Origin: UBA1822 sp963634795
GTDB lineage: Bacteria; Bacillota; Negativicutes; Veillonellales; Dialisteraceae
Length of the DNA: 16,348 nt
Assembly: GCA_963634795.1 (NCBI GenBank)
Contig: CAVHDO010000025.1
Location: forward strand, 1-16,348
Reading direction: 5' to 3'
A program made the translations under genes and the position numbers. Positions 1 to 6,722 of the stretch are shown in pieces; position 1 is the first letter of the stretch; every line of letters begins with the position of its first letter. A model generated the notes under the pieces. The model saw only the letters and a list, made by a program, of their open reading frames with translations. It was not told the origin of the DNA and ran no database searches.

Positions 1-73
1 CATGACGCATTCTTACCACGCAAGGCCGCGAGACGCGTCGGCGCCCCTCGGCGCTCTGCTTTTCGGAAATGAC

Positions 74-117
74 GACGCGGGCCTCGGCAAATTTTGCACA
101 GGCGGGTCCCCTTGCGC
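74..117 (+). repeat. Dispersed repeat module, copy A (CTCGGCAAATTTTGCAC)
   Basis: About 44 bases closely match 4895-4937: GCGGnCCTCGGC, then AATTTTGCAC, then GGCGGGT and CTTGCGC, in the same order with few mismatches. A diverged inverted relative is at 4690-4729. No gene is visible between positions 1 and 349 apart from these repeats. Confidence 0.65.
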
Positions 118-130
118 CGGACTTTACTTT

Positions 131-300
131 TCAACATTCAGCCGTATGCGAACGAAAGCGCTCACACCCTCAAGCCTTTTCAAGCTTCCAGTTTTTTCAT
201 GCCGCATGAAAACGAAAGCCCTTGCTCTAATCAAGCCTTTTCAAGCCTTTTCAATCCTTTTCAAGCTTTCAAGCCATTCAAACCGCATGAAACCTAAATC
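131..300. repeat. Degenerate tandem repeat array (CAAGCCTTTT / GCCGCATGAAAACGAAAGC units)
   Basis: Two intermixed units recur. A GCCGCATGAAAACGAAAGC-like unit is seen at 141-159, 201-219 and, more diverged, 282-300. A TCAAGCCTTTT unit of about 10 bases is iterated at 170-187 and 231-275. Together they give a compound repeat with a 60-80 base period. A related CAAGCCTTTT-type run lies at 15712-15744. No coding function is visible; the long plus-strand frame crossing it is an antisense shadow of cbiC. Confidence 0.7.
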
Positions 301-310
301 TCTCACGCCC

Positions 311-350
311 GGTTCACGGTCAGCGGACAACGGAAAACGGAGGAACGGCC
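311..350. repeat. Short tandem repeat (AACGGA-type) abutting the cbiC stop
   Basis: A degenerate heptamer-like series (GGTTCACGGTCAGCGGACAA then CGGAAAACGGAGGAACGG) runs directly into the cbiC stop codon at 352-350. It takes the place where a terminator would be expected, but has no stable hairpin followed by a T-run. Confidence 0.65.
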
Positions 351-1015
351 TATTCCTTCTTCCCCTGCACGTACAGCATACTGTCGCGATTCACCAAGTT
401 GAACATCAAAGCGTTTACGACGGAGGCGACGATGGTGCTGCCGCCTTTTGTGCCGCGGACGGTGATGTACGGGACATTTGCTTTCTGAATCAGATATTCT
501 TTCGATTCCGCTGCGCCGACGAAACCGACGGGGATGCCGATGATGAGCGCCGGGCGTATTTCCTCTTCCAGCGTCATGCGGATGACTTCGAAGAGAGCCG
601 TGGGCGCGTTTCCGATGCCGATAATCGAGCCGTCGAGGTCATGGCCGAAGGAATGAATCGCTTCCATCGCGCGGGACACATTTTTTTCTTTGGCCGCGCG
701 GGCGACGTCCGAATCGGCGATGCGGCAGAAACAATCGCCGCCCAGGACTTTCAGCGCATTTTTATTGATGCCGGTCAGCACCATATTGACGTCCGTGTAA
801 ATCCGGCAACCGCCGCGGAGCGCTTCGATGCCTTGGGCGACGGCGTCCTCGGATGTGCGGATGAGATGGCCGTATTCCACGTCGCCGGCAGCGTGAATCA
901 TCCGGGAATACACCGTGATTTCTTCCGGCGTCAAATCCAAATCTTTGATAAAAGGATAAATGAGCTCCATGCTGTTTTCTTCGATGGCTCTCGGATTTTT
1001 AATGAAATTCATCAT
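350..1015 (-). CDS. cbiC: Cobalt-precorrin-8 methylmutase CbiC
   Basis: Catalyses the C11-to-C12 methyl migration that converts cobalt-precorrin-8 to cobyrinate, a cytoplasmic step of anaerobic cobalamin synthesis. The 221-residue product matches the usual CbiC/CobH size. Visible landmarks are SRMIHAAGD, with His41 in the position of the catalytic histidine of the family, the glycine-rich GNAPTALFE stretch, and IGIPVGFVGAAESKE near the C-terminus. The frame stays open far upstream, but I start at the first ATG of a tandem ATG-ATG because GGAGGG precedes it; the second ATG at 1012 is equally possible. The start lies inside the end of cbiJ (17-base overlap), which suggests translational coupling. 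It is the last cobalamin gene seen before the left edge, and no terminator follows. Confidence 0.95.
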   Translation of the reverse strand: MMNFIKNPRAIEENSMELIYPFIKDLDLTPEEITVYSRMIHAAGDVEYGHLIRTSEDAVAQGIEALRGGCRIYTDVNMVLTGINKNALKVLGGDCFCRIADSDVARAAKEKNVSRAMEAIHSFGHDLDGSIIGIGNAPTALFEVIRMTLEEEIRPALIIGIPVGFVGAAESKEYLIQKANVPYITVRGTKGGSTIVASVVNALMFNLVNRDSMLYVQGKKE

Positions 1016-1799
1016 GTCCCTCCATGTAAGCGACGAGTGTGTCGGAATCGGAAAAAGTGAGGAAACCGGTGGCTTTCGGCTTCGGTTTCTCGATGACGAC
1101 GATGGAAATACCGGCATCGACGGCGGCGGAAAATTTTGCGTCACTCCCGCCGACGACGCCGCTGTTTTTCGTAACCAAGACGTCGATGTTGTAATCGGCA
1201 ATCATGGCGCGATTCATTTCGTAGGAAAACGGACCTTCCAGCGCCAAAATTTGCTTCGGCGAGAGACCCAGCGCTTCGCATTCTGCCAGCACCGCGGATG
1301 TCGGCAGGACGCGCGCGCGGATTTCTTTTCCGGCAAGCGCCGGCGATTTCACGAAGGTCGCGAGCGTTTTCGAGCCGGTCGTGAGGAGGATCCTGTTTCC
1401 TTTCTCCCCCGCGACTTTGGCCGCCTCTTCTTCGTCTTTGACGGAAAATAATTTTTCATAATCGGGCAGCGGCACGGCCGGGCGTTCGTAGCGCACATAG
1501 AAAATGCCCGCCTCTTTTGTCGCTTCGCGCGCTGTCTCCGACACGATGGCCGCGTACGGATGGCTGGCGTCCAAAATGACGCTGATTCCGTGCTTTTCGA
1601 TTTCTGCCAGCATTTCTTCTTTTGTGAAACGCCCCACTTCGACTTCGATGCCTTCGTGCATCGCGAGTCGTTTCCCGTACATACTGACGACCGTCACCAG
1701 AATGCTTGCTTCGTTTCCGCCGGATTTCTGTTTCGCGTCATCCGCCAAACGAGCGGCGATTTCCCGTCCGTCCTTCGTCCCGGCAATGACCCAAATCAA
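999..1799 (-). CDS. cbiJ: Cobalt-precorrin-6A reductase CbiJ (CobK family)
   Basis: Reduces the macrocycle of cobalt-precorrin-6A with a nicotinamide cofactor during corrin ring formation. The product is 266 residues, normal for the family. The N-terminus has the expected dinucleotide-fold start IWVIAGTKDGRE (AGTKDGRE at residues 6-13). Further on are ILDASHPYAAIVSETARE and LALEGPFSYEMN, both typical of CbiJ/CobK. No ATG is available at the family N-terminus. The best start is a TTG at 1799 that shares two bases with the cbiH TGA, with GGGG a few bases upstream, so translation is probably coupled to cbiH. The frame is also open far upstream in cbiH antiphase, and those residues do not look like a CbiJ. 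The gene ends inside cbiC. Confidence 0.92.
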   Translation of the reverse strand: MIWVIAGTKDGREIAARLADDAKQKSGGNEASILVTVVSMYGKRLAMHEGIEVEVGRFTKEEMLAEIEKHGISVILDASHPYAAIVSETAREATKEAGIFYVRYERPAVPLPDYEKLFSVKDEEEAAKVAGEKGNRILLTTGSKTLATFVKSPALAGKEIRARVLPTSAVLAECEALGLSPKQILALEGPFSYEMNRAMIADYNIDVLVTKNSGVVGGSDAKFSAAVDAGISIVVIEKPKPKATGFLTFSDSDTLVAYMEGHDEFH

Positions 1800-2620
1800 A
1801 GCGTGTATCCCCGCGGCGTAATCATGTGGCCGTCTTCGGCGTACGTCCGGCTGTTTCCGATAATCACGGTCGATTGCATATCGACATCCGCCTCCGGAAG
1901 CGCTTCGAGCGTCGTGATTGTCGTGCTCATGCCGGGGCGTCCCGCTTTGCGCACGATGCCGACCGGCGTCGCCGGTTTCCGAAATTCCAGCACAATCTCG
2001 CGAATCTGATTCAGATAATCGGCGCGCTCGCGACTTTTCGGATTGTAGAGCGCAATCACGAAATCGCCTTCCGCCGCGAGCCGCGCTCTCTTTTTGATTT
2101 GTTCCCACGGCGTCATGAGGTCGGAGAGAGAAATTACGGCGTAATCGTGCATGAGCGGAGCGCCCAAAGCCGCGGCCGACGTATTTGCCGCCGTGAGCCC
2201 CGGAACAATCTCCACCGCAGGGCGCTGCTCTTTCGGCAATTTTTCCACCAGCTCCAGCACGAGCCCGGCCATGCCGTACACGCCGGGATCTCCGGAAGAA
2301 ACGACGGCGACGCGCTTTCCTTCCACAGCCAAATCCACCGCTTTCTGGCAGCGGTCGACTTCCTGGCGCATTCCGTTTCCGACGATTTCCTTGCCGGCGA
2401 TCAGGTCGCGAATGATGGTGATGTACGTGCTGTACCCGACGATAATTTCCGAATCTTCGATGGCTTTGGCGGCCTTCGGCGTCATTTCCTCTTCGTGACC
2501 CGGCCCGATCCCGATGACCCGGACAATCCCACGGCAATCGCCACCGTCACAGACGGAAATTTTGTTTTCGCAAGAAGCGTCCTTCCCTGCGACGCTTCCG
2601 TTAATGCTGCTGCTTGGCAT
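1796..2620 (-). CDS. cbiH: Cobalt-factor III C17-methyltransferase CbiH (CobJ family)
   Basis: A SAM-dependent tetrapyrrole methylase that methylates C17 and drives ring contraction of cobalt-factor III. Family motifs are clear: IGIGPGHEEEMT (GIGPG at residues 37-41 of this call), SSGDPGVYGMAGLVLE, EIVPGLTAANTSAAALGAPL and IALYNPKSRERADYL. CbiH proteins normally begin just before GIGPG, but no ATG, GTG or TTG exists there in frame. The nearest is ATG 2620, with AGGAG ten bases upstream. This gives 274 residues, about 31 more than usual, and a 139-base overlap with cbiG. An ATT at 2527 would give the family-length protein of 243 residues. The product is certain; the start is not. The stop overlaps the cbiJ start. 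Confidence 0.88.
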   Translation of the reverse strand: MPSSSINGSVAGKDASCENKISVCDGGDCRGIVRVIGIGPGHEEEMTPKAAKAIEDSEIIVGYSTYITIIRDLIAGKEIVGNGMRQEVDRCQKAVDLAVEGKRVAVVSSGDPGVYGMAGLVLELVEKLPKEQRPAVEIVPGLTAANTSAAALGAPLMHDYAVISLSDLMTPWEQIKKRARLAAEGDFVIALYNPKSRERADYLNQIREIVLEFRKPATPVGIVRKAGRPGMSTTITTLEALPEADVDMQSTVIIGNSRTYAEDGHMITPRGYTL

Positions 2621-3573
2621 ACGTTTCCCACTCCTATTTCTTTCTGAACAAAACCGGACGATTCCAAATGCTTTTCCTCCGCTGTTTTTCGGAGCGTCTC
2701 GGCGGAATAAAAATGAATCGGAAGGCGGCAACTCTCGGCGAAGGCCAAGAGTCCTTCCTCATCGGATTTTTTATCGACACTGGCGAGCGATTTCACTTGC
2801 GACATCCGAATGCCGACCGTCTCCGTGGCGCGTCGCACGGCGTCCGCAATCAGCGCCTCGCTCGTCCCTCTCTTGCAACCGATGCCGATGAAACAATTTT
2901 TCGGCCGCAAAAGGACGTGCGGCACGGGGGCGGACAGATTTCTCTCCGTCAAAATCGCGCAAGAGGAAACATTTTGTATTTTATCTTCGGAAAAATATTC
3001 CGCTTCCGCACCTTCCTCCTTGCATTTTTGAAGGAAATACGGAGCGTCGTCCGCATCCGAATCGACAAACCAGCCGAACGCATCGCTCCGCGCTATCGCC
3101 GCATTGACGGGTTTCAGCGCTTCGACCGGCTCGACGCGAAGACAGAGTTTCCTCGCGAGCGCATCGGGCGAAAGGCGGCCGTGTACATCCGTTGCCGTCG
3201 TAATCACGGGATCGGCGCCCACGACGAGCGCTGTTTCCCGCGCCCAATCGTTCGCGCCGCCCAAATGACCGGAGAGCAGAGAAATACAATGTTTCCCGCA
3301 TTCGTCCATGACGAGCACCGCGGGGTCCGACGTCTTGCTCGCCACGTGCGGCGCCACGGCGCGGACGGCAATCCCGCTCGCCATGATGTACAGAAGGCCG
3401 TCGTACGCGGGAAAAATTTTCTCCGTGAGCGCCATCGTCTTTTGAAAAATTTGTGCCGCGCCGCCGCTTTCCTCTCCGCTCCGTTCAAAGGCCGTGCCTC
3501 CCGGCATCGCGTCCAATACGCGTTGCCCCAGAAGCGCGCCTTCTTTGGAAACGGAAATCACGGCATATTTCAT
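2482..3573 (-). CDS. cbiG: Cobalt-precorrin-5A hydrolase CbiG
   Basis: Opens the delta-lactone of cobalt-precorrin-5A and releases the two-carbon fragment (acetaldehyde) in the anaerobic pathway. The product is 363 residues. The N-terminal and central CbiG domains show IMASGIAVRAVAPH (about 63-76) and LLSGHLGGAN (99-108). The C-terminal domain begins near FIGIGCKRGTS (229-238) and contains the usual GFVQKEIGVGNVCQAAAL segment. Family proteins usually end soon after a VTVAIA-like strand. Here about 16 further residues, rich in Gly, Ser, Arg and Lys, run through the start of cbiH. The ATG overlaps the cbiF stop as ATGA, so translation is likely coupled. Confidence 0.95.
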   Translation of the reverse strand: MKYAVISVSKEGALLGQRVLDAMPGGTAFERSGEESGGAAQIFQKTMALTEKIFPAYDGLLYIMASGIAVRAVAPHVASKTSDPAVLVMDECGKHCISLLSGHLGGANDWARETALVVGADPVITTATDVHGRLSPDALARKLCLRVEPVEALKPVNAAIARSDAFGWFVDSDADDAPYFLQKCKEEGAEAEYFSEDKIQNVSSCAILTERNLSAPVPHVLLRPKNCFIGIGCKRGTSEALIADAVRRATETVGIRMSQVKSLASVDKKSDEEGLLAFAESCRLPIHFYSAETLRKTAEEKHLESSGFVQKEIGVGNVCQAAALTEASQGRTLLAKTKFPSVTVAIAVGLSGSSGSGRVTKRK

Positions 3574-4340
3574 GCCTCGTCCGTCCCTTTGCGGAACATT
3601 GTCGTGAAGTGGCGGTCGTAAAGTTTCGACAAATCGTAATCGGCGCCCAAGACGCGCGAGACGACAATCATCGCCTGCCGCGCGACGCCCGCTTCTTTGA
3701 TAATGCCCGGAATGGTCTCAATCGTGCCGCGGAAAATGCGCTGATCAGGCCAAGTCGCCCGCTCCACAATCGCGACGGGCGTCGTCTTGTCATAGCCGCC
3801 GGCGACCAATTCCGCCATGACGTCTTCAATCGCCTGCACGGAGAGGAAAATGCACATCGTCGCGCCGTGCGAAGCCAGCAGGGACAATTTTTCTTTCGGC
3901 GGCATCGGCGTCCGGCCTTCCATGCGCGTGACGATGATTGTCTGCGACACATTCGGCAGCGTGTATTCTTGTTTCAAGGCAGCGGCCGTCGCCAAGAACG
4001 AGCTGACGCCGGGAATGACTTCAAAATCTTCAATCCCCGCCGCGCGAAGCCCATCCATCTGCTCTTGGATCGCGCCGTAAATGGCCGGGTCTCCCGTGTG
4101 CACGCGCGCCACCGTTTTCCCTTCTTTGACGGCGGCGATGGTCACGTCCAGCACCTCATCCAAATTCATCGTCGCGCTGTTGTAGATGGCGGCATCTTTT
4201 TTCGCGCAATGCAAAATGTCGGGATTGACGAGCGAACCCGCATAAATCACGACATCCGCCTCGGAAATGAGCCGCCGTCCTTTGACGGTGATGAGTTCCG
4301 GGTCGCCGGGACCCGCGCCGATAAAATACACTTTTGCCAT
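3570..4340 (-). CDS. cbiF: Cobalt-precorrin-4 C11-methyltransferase CbiF (CobM family)
   Basis: A SAM-dependent tetrapyrrole methylase that adds the C11 methyl group to cobalt-precorrin-4. The 256-residue product has the family signatures GAGPGDPELIT (8-18), IYAGSLVNPDIL, HTGDPAIYGA (81-90), VIPGVSSFLATAAAL, and a C-terminal region ending in SRVLGADYDLSKLYD. The start is supported by a strong AAAGGAGGAGATACA leader. It is the first gene after the 1.2-kb repeat island that separates it from cbiT. I see no convincing separate promoter, only an AT-rich TATATTATAT patch near 4442-4452, so it could be read through from cbiDET or use a promoter supplied by the repeats. A four-base overlap joins it to cbiG. 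Confidence 0.96.
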   Translation of the reverse strand: MAKVYFIGAGPGDPELITVKGRRLISEADVVIYAGSLVNPDILHCAKKDAAIYNSATMNLDEVLDVTIAAVKEGKTVARVHTGDPAIYGAIQEQMDGLRAAGIEDFEVIPGVSSFLATAAALKQEYTLPNVSQTIIVTRMEGRTPMPPKEKLSLLASHGATMCIFLSVQAIEDVMAELVAGGYDKTTPVAIVERATWPDQRIFRGTIETIPGIIKEAGVARQAMIVVSRVLGADYDLSKLYDRHFTTMFRKGTDEA

Positions 4341-4409
4341 TGTATCTCCTCCTTTAAGATGGCAAATTTTTTCCCTTTTAGAAAAGGAAACGAAACTGTT
4401 TCTGCCGCC

Positions 4410-4436
4410 GGCGACTTGTCGGTGGATGGTCGCCGG
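4410..4436 (-). repeat. Inverted copy of a 27-base module (partner 5285-5311)
   Basis: The reverse complement of this segment matches 5285-5311 at 24 of 27 positions by eye (CCGGCGACC, TCCACCG, AAGTCGCC). Its ends, GGCGAC and GTCGCC, are complementary, so it can fold by itself. It lies just outside hairpin element E1. Confidence 0.65.
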
Positions 4437-4451
4437 TAGCGCATATAATAT

Positions 4452-4536
4452 AAATGCGGCGGAGCCGCCACCAATTAGCCCTCTTCGGGAAGAGGGTGGC
4501 CGTCAGGCCGGGTGATGGGCGACTCTATGTGAAATA
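4452..4536 (-). repeat. Modular hairpin repeat element E1
   Basis: The element is a chain of small stem-loops: GCGGCGGAGCCGCC, then GCCCTCTTCGGGAAGAGGG, then GGCCGTCAGGCCGG, then GTGATGGGCGAC and TATGTGAAATA. The same order of modules recurs at E2 (same orientation), at E3, E4 and E6 (opposite) and at E5, with different stem sequences that remain palindromic. Confidence 0.7.
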
Positions 4537-4689
4537 TAAAGTTTTGCACCTTTCGGCGCGTTTTATTTTGCTACGCAAAATGCGGCATGCGCCGCTGGTC
4601 ATTTTCCGTTCTTTCGTACGGAACTCCTTACAGCTTCTTCATTCTCTTTCTTCCCCGGGGAAGAAAGAGAACGAAGCAAGAGAAAGAAG

Positions 4690-4729
4690 CCGCCGCCAGG
4701 GCAAAATTCGCCTCGGCTCATGGGGCGCC
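4690..4729 (-). repeat. Diverged inverted relative of the AATTTTGCAC module
   Basis: CCGCCG, GCAAAATTCGCC and GGGGCGCC occur in the order expected for the reverse complement of 4895-4937, with insertions of a few bases. Similarity is partial. Confidence 0.4.
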
Positions 4730-4747
4730 GCCGCTCAGCCTTCGAAC

Positions 4748-4811
4748 AGTTAGCAGTTAGCAATGAGCAATTAGCAGTTGGCAGGGCTTTTTCGTGCTTG
4801 GCTTTTGAGGC
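4748..4811 (+). repeat. TAGCAGT short tandem repeat plus GCTTTTTCGTGCTTGGC module
   Basis: A degenerate heptamer series (AGTTAGCAGTTAGCAATGAG, CAATTAGCAGTTGGC) is followed at 4786-4811 by GCTTTTTCGTGCTTGGC and TTTTGAGGC. The same pair of modules, joined in the same way, is present inverted at 5431-5475. The second module alone recurs at 9339-9366. Confidence 0.7.
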
Positions 4812-4857
4812 GTTTGTGATTCTTGTTGTATAAAAAATGCACGAAGCGCGTACTTGC

Positions 4858-4883
4858 ACTGCTAATTGCTCACTACTCACTGC
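4858..4883. repeat. 26-base exact direct repeat, copy 1 (TAGCAGT family)
   Basis: This segment, built from CTGCTAATTGCTCACTACTC and the following ACTGC, is identical base for base to 5464-5489. Internally it is a degenerate heptamer tandem repeat. Confidence 0.8.
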
Positions 4884-4894
4884 TAACTTTTATT

Positions 4895-4937
4895 GGCGCG
4901 GACCTCGGCGAATTTTGCACGGCGGGTTTCCTTGCGC
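4895..4937 (+). repeat. Dispersed repeat module, copy B (CTCGGCGAATTTTGCAC)
   Basis: Matches 74-117 in the same orientation, with one single-base gap and a few substitutions. The two copies are almost 5 kb apart, on either side of the cbiF-cbiC genes. Confidence 0.65.
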
Positions 4938-4965
4938 GTTGCTTAGCATAAAAGTCATGAGAAAA

Positions 4966-5262
4966 GCGGTGTCGCTTCGCGACACTTTTATATAAAATGC
5001 GGCGTAGCCGCCTCCTGTTTGCCTTCTTCTGGAAGAAGGTGCCCCGTAGGGGCGGATGATGGTCACTGTATGTGAAATACAGCAAAAGAACAGAATCACT
5101 GAAAAGTTTTCATCTGCCATGAGGCATTACGCTGAAAAAATTCTACTACTAAGCTTTTTTCTCACATACGTTGACCATCACCCGGCGCTTCGCGCCACCC
5201 TCTTCCTGAAGAGGGCTGATATGTAGCGCTCCGCTCATTTTTTATATTCGCCTTCGGCGTCC
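4966..5262. repeat. Palindromic composite element 1 (arms E2 and E3 around a core)
   Basis: The left arm (4966-5081) carries GTGTCGCTTCGCGACAC, GCGGCGTAGCCGCC, CCTTCTTCTGGAAGAAGG, GCCCCGTAGGGGC and GATGGTCACTGTATGTGA. The right arm (5161-5262) is the same series inverted: TCACATACGTTGACCATC, GGCGCTTCGCGCC, CCCTCTTCCTGAAGAGGG, GCGCTCCGC and GCCTTCGGCG. The central core of roughly 60 bases (5083-5142) resembles 13077-13135 of the second composite. No transposase is present. A small non-autonomous mobile element is one reading; selection for RNA structure is another. Confidence 0.65.
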
Positions 5263-5267
5263 CATCA

Positions 5268-5380
5268 CTCGGCACTTTGAGGCACCGGCGACCGTCCACC
5301 GGAAAGTCGCCTCCCGAAGATGGCTAATCGGTAGCGGCCTGCGGCCGCATTTTTTATAAAAAATCGCGCGAAGCGCTTCC
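5268..5380 (+). repeat. Modular hairpin repeat element E3b
   Basis: It starts CCCATCACTCGGCAC and contains the 27-base module at 5285-5311. It ends in GCGGCCTGCGGCCGC followed by ATTTTTTATAAAAAATCGC and GCGAAGCGCTTCCGC. The last part is shared with 12950-12990 and 13218-13249. On the minus strand, GCGCTTCGCGC followed by GATTTTTTAT resembles a weak intrinsic terminator downstream of cbiT. Confidence 0.6.
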
Positions 5381-5387
5381 GCTTTCG

Positions 5388-5456
5388 TCTGATGTCTGAC
5401 GTCTGATTGTCTGACGTCTTCATCTTGCCTGCCACAAAAGCCAAGCAAGAAAAAGC
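5388..5456. repeat. TCTGACG short tandem repeat plus inverted GCTTTTTCTTGCTTGGC module
   Basis: 5388-5420 is a degenerate series of TCTGACG units. Related series lie at 12812-12847 (inverted), 13253-13287 and, shorter, 9404-9432. It is followed by YCATCYYGCCTG, as at 13284 onwards, and by an inverted GCTTTTTCTTGCTTGGC module at 5431-5456. Confidence 0.75.
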
Positions 5457-5463
5457 TCGGCCA

Positions 5464-5513
5464 ACTGCTAATTGCTCACTACTCACTGCCCACTTTCCAA
5501 GCTCCCGACTCTC
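5464..5513. repeat. 26-base exact direct repeat, copy 2, and GGGAGCTTGG unit next to the cbiT stop
   Basis: 5464-5489 is identical to 4858-4883. Immediately after it, 5497-5513 carries CCAAGCTCCCGACTCTC, an inverted single unit of the GGAGCTTGG array found at 12754-12800. The cbiT stop lies about 14 bases further on. Confidence 0.75.
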
Positions 5514-5526
5514 CGCTGCATCCCAA

Positions 5527-6099
5527 TTATTTCTTCACACAAGTGAAAATAAAAATCGGACTCTGCGGATCGTACAAATGGTAGTGTCCCAAGCGCCGCA
5601 GGCGATTCACCTGCATTTGGAATCCGTCCACTGCGTAATTTCTTTTTCCCATTTCGCGGACGACTTCTTCTGTCGTTTCCACTGTAACCGCTGTGATGAT
5701 GATGCGGCCTCCTTGGGATAGGCGCGCGTCTGCCTTGTCCAAAATGCCGGACAGGCTGCCGCCGCTTCCGCCGATTAGAACCACATCGAGCGCGGGAAGA
5801 TGTTCCATCGCGGACGGCGCTTCGCCTTCGATGATTTCTATATTTTTGCAACCGAATTTTTTAGCATTTTCCGAAATAAGCGCGATGCCCTCCGGATTTC
5901 TTTCAATTGCGTAAACCTTGCCCCTCGGAGCGCAAAGCGCCGCTTCTATCGAAAGCGAACCCGTCCCGGCGCCGATGTCGCAGACTGTGTCCGTCTCGTC
6001 AATCGCCGCTTTCACCATGACCATCGCACGAATTTCCGCCTTGGTCATCGGCACTTTTCCGCGGATAAATTCCTCATCCGCGATGCCCAATTGTCTCAT
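5527..6099 (-). CDS. cbiT: Cobalt-precorrin-6B C15-methyltransferase (decarboxylating) CbiT
   Basis: Methylates C15 and decarboxylates the C12 acetate side chain, working with CbiE. The 190-residue length is standard for stand-alone CbiT. The class I methyltransferase fold is evident: PMTKAEIRA (17-25) is the usual N-terminal motif, DIGAGTGSLSIE (41-52) is SAM motif I, IERN follows at 66-69, and GEAPSAM with IGGSGGSLSGIL form the substrate loop. The ATG overlaps the cbiE stop as ATGA, so the two proteins are translationally coupled rather than fused as in CobL. Downstream the operon is interrupted by the repeat island from 5526 back to 4341. Confidence 0.96.
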   Translation of the reverse strand: MRQLGIADEEFIRGKVPMTKAEIRAMVMVKAAIDETDTVCDIGAGTGSLSIEAALCAPRGKVYAIERNPEGIALISENAKKFGCKNIEIIEGEAPSAMEHLPALDVVLIGGSGGSLSGILDKADARLSQGGRIIITAVTVETTEEVVREMGKRNYAVDGFQMQVNRLRRLGHYHLYDPQSPIFIFTCVKK

Positions 6100-6722
6100 C
6101 CCATCACCGCCAATACCGACTCCGCGAATCCGGAAAGCGCCGAAATTTCCGCCAGCGTCCCCCTGACGATTCGCTCATTTTCATACGACAAATGTTCGCA
6201 GGCCGCCGCGCGCGTCTCCGCCGGCCAGCCCATTTGCACCAGATATTTTGCGATATACGCCGCGTTGTGCTCGCCGTCCGTCAGAAACGCGAGACGCTTG
6301 CCCTCTTCGTAGCAAAGCTTTTTTTTATCCGGCACACGCCCGTGGAAAGACAGCCATTCGCCGCCCTGCCACGATTCGCCCACCGCGCAAAACGCCGCCT
6401 GCACCGACGAAATCCCCGGAATGACCTCGATGGAAACATCCGGAAATTTTCGTTTCAAAAAAGGAAGCAGACTGTAGAAACCGGGATCGCCGCTCACCAT
6501 GACCACGACATCGCCGCACGGAAGTTTCTCGGAAATCCAATCAACCAGAGACGACAAATCGCCCGTGACGGGAAATATTTCCTGATTTTCTTTCGCGAAA
6601 TCGGAGAGCGCGCGTCTGCCGCCGACCAAAAATTGAGCGCCCTCGATGGCCGTCAAAGCGCGCGGCAAAATCATATCCCGGCTTCCCGGCCCGATGCCCG
6701 CGACAATCAATCGATGTGCCAT
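6096..6722 (-). CDS. cbiE: Cobalt-precorrin-7 C5-methyltransferase CbiE
   Basis: A SAM-dependent tetrapyrrole methylase that adds the C5 methyl group. The 208-residue protein begins MAHRLIVAGIGPGSRDMILP, with GIGPG at residues 9-13. It continues with VVMVSGDPGFYSLLPFL and IEVIPGISSVQAAF, all typical of CbiE. The start at ATG 6722 is preceded by AGAGGAGGCGGC and lies 16 bases inside cbiD; the longer open frame upstream is cbiD antiphase. The four-base overlap with cbiT matches their sequential or joint activity, which is fused in CobL of other bacteria. Confidence 0.96.
   Translation of the reverse strand: MAHRLIVAGIGPGSRDMILPRALTAIEGAQFLVGGRRALSDFAKENQEIFPVTGDLSSLVDWISEKLPCGDVVVMVSGDPGFYSLLPFLKRKFPDVSIEVIPGISSVQAAFCAVGESWQGGEWLSFHGRVPDKKKLCYEEGKRLAFLTDGEHNAAYIAKYLVQMGWPAETRAAACEHLSYENERIVRGTLAEISALSGFAESVLAVMG

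Noticed and set aside
2..1060. Long plus-strand open frame over cbiC
   Set aside because: It is antisense to a well-supported CbiC, begins in the repeat array and shows no recognisable domain; the Arg-, Asp- and His-rich composition is typical of a shadow frame.
4873..5120. Similar minus-strand frames in the two composites (4890-5120 and 12840-13118), sharing DEN/NEN, RPYG-PS and SRSDTAF
   Set aside because: The resemblance is explained by the shared repeat DNA. The frames run through hairpins and have no ribosome binding site, so I treat them as repeat translation, not proteins.
4748..5489. CRISPR array
   Set aside because: The repeats are short, degenerate and directly tandem or inverted. 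There are no regular spacers and no cas genes.
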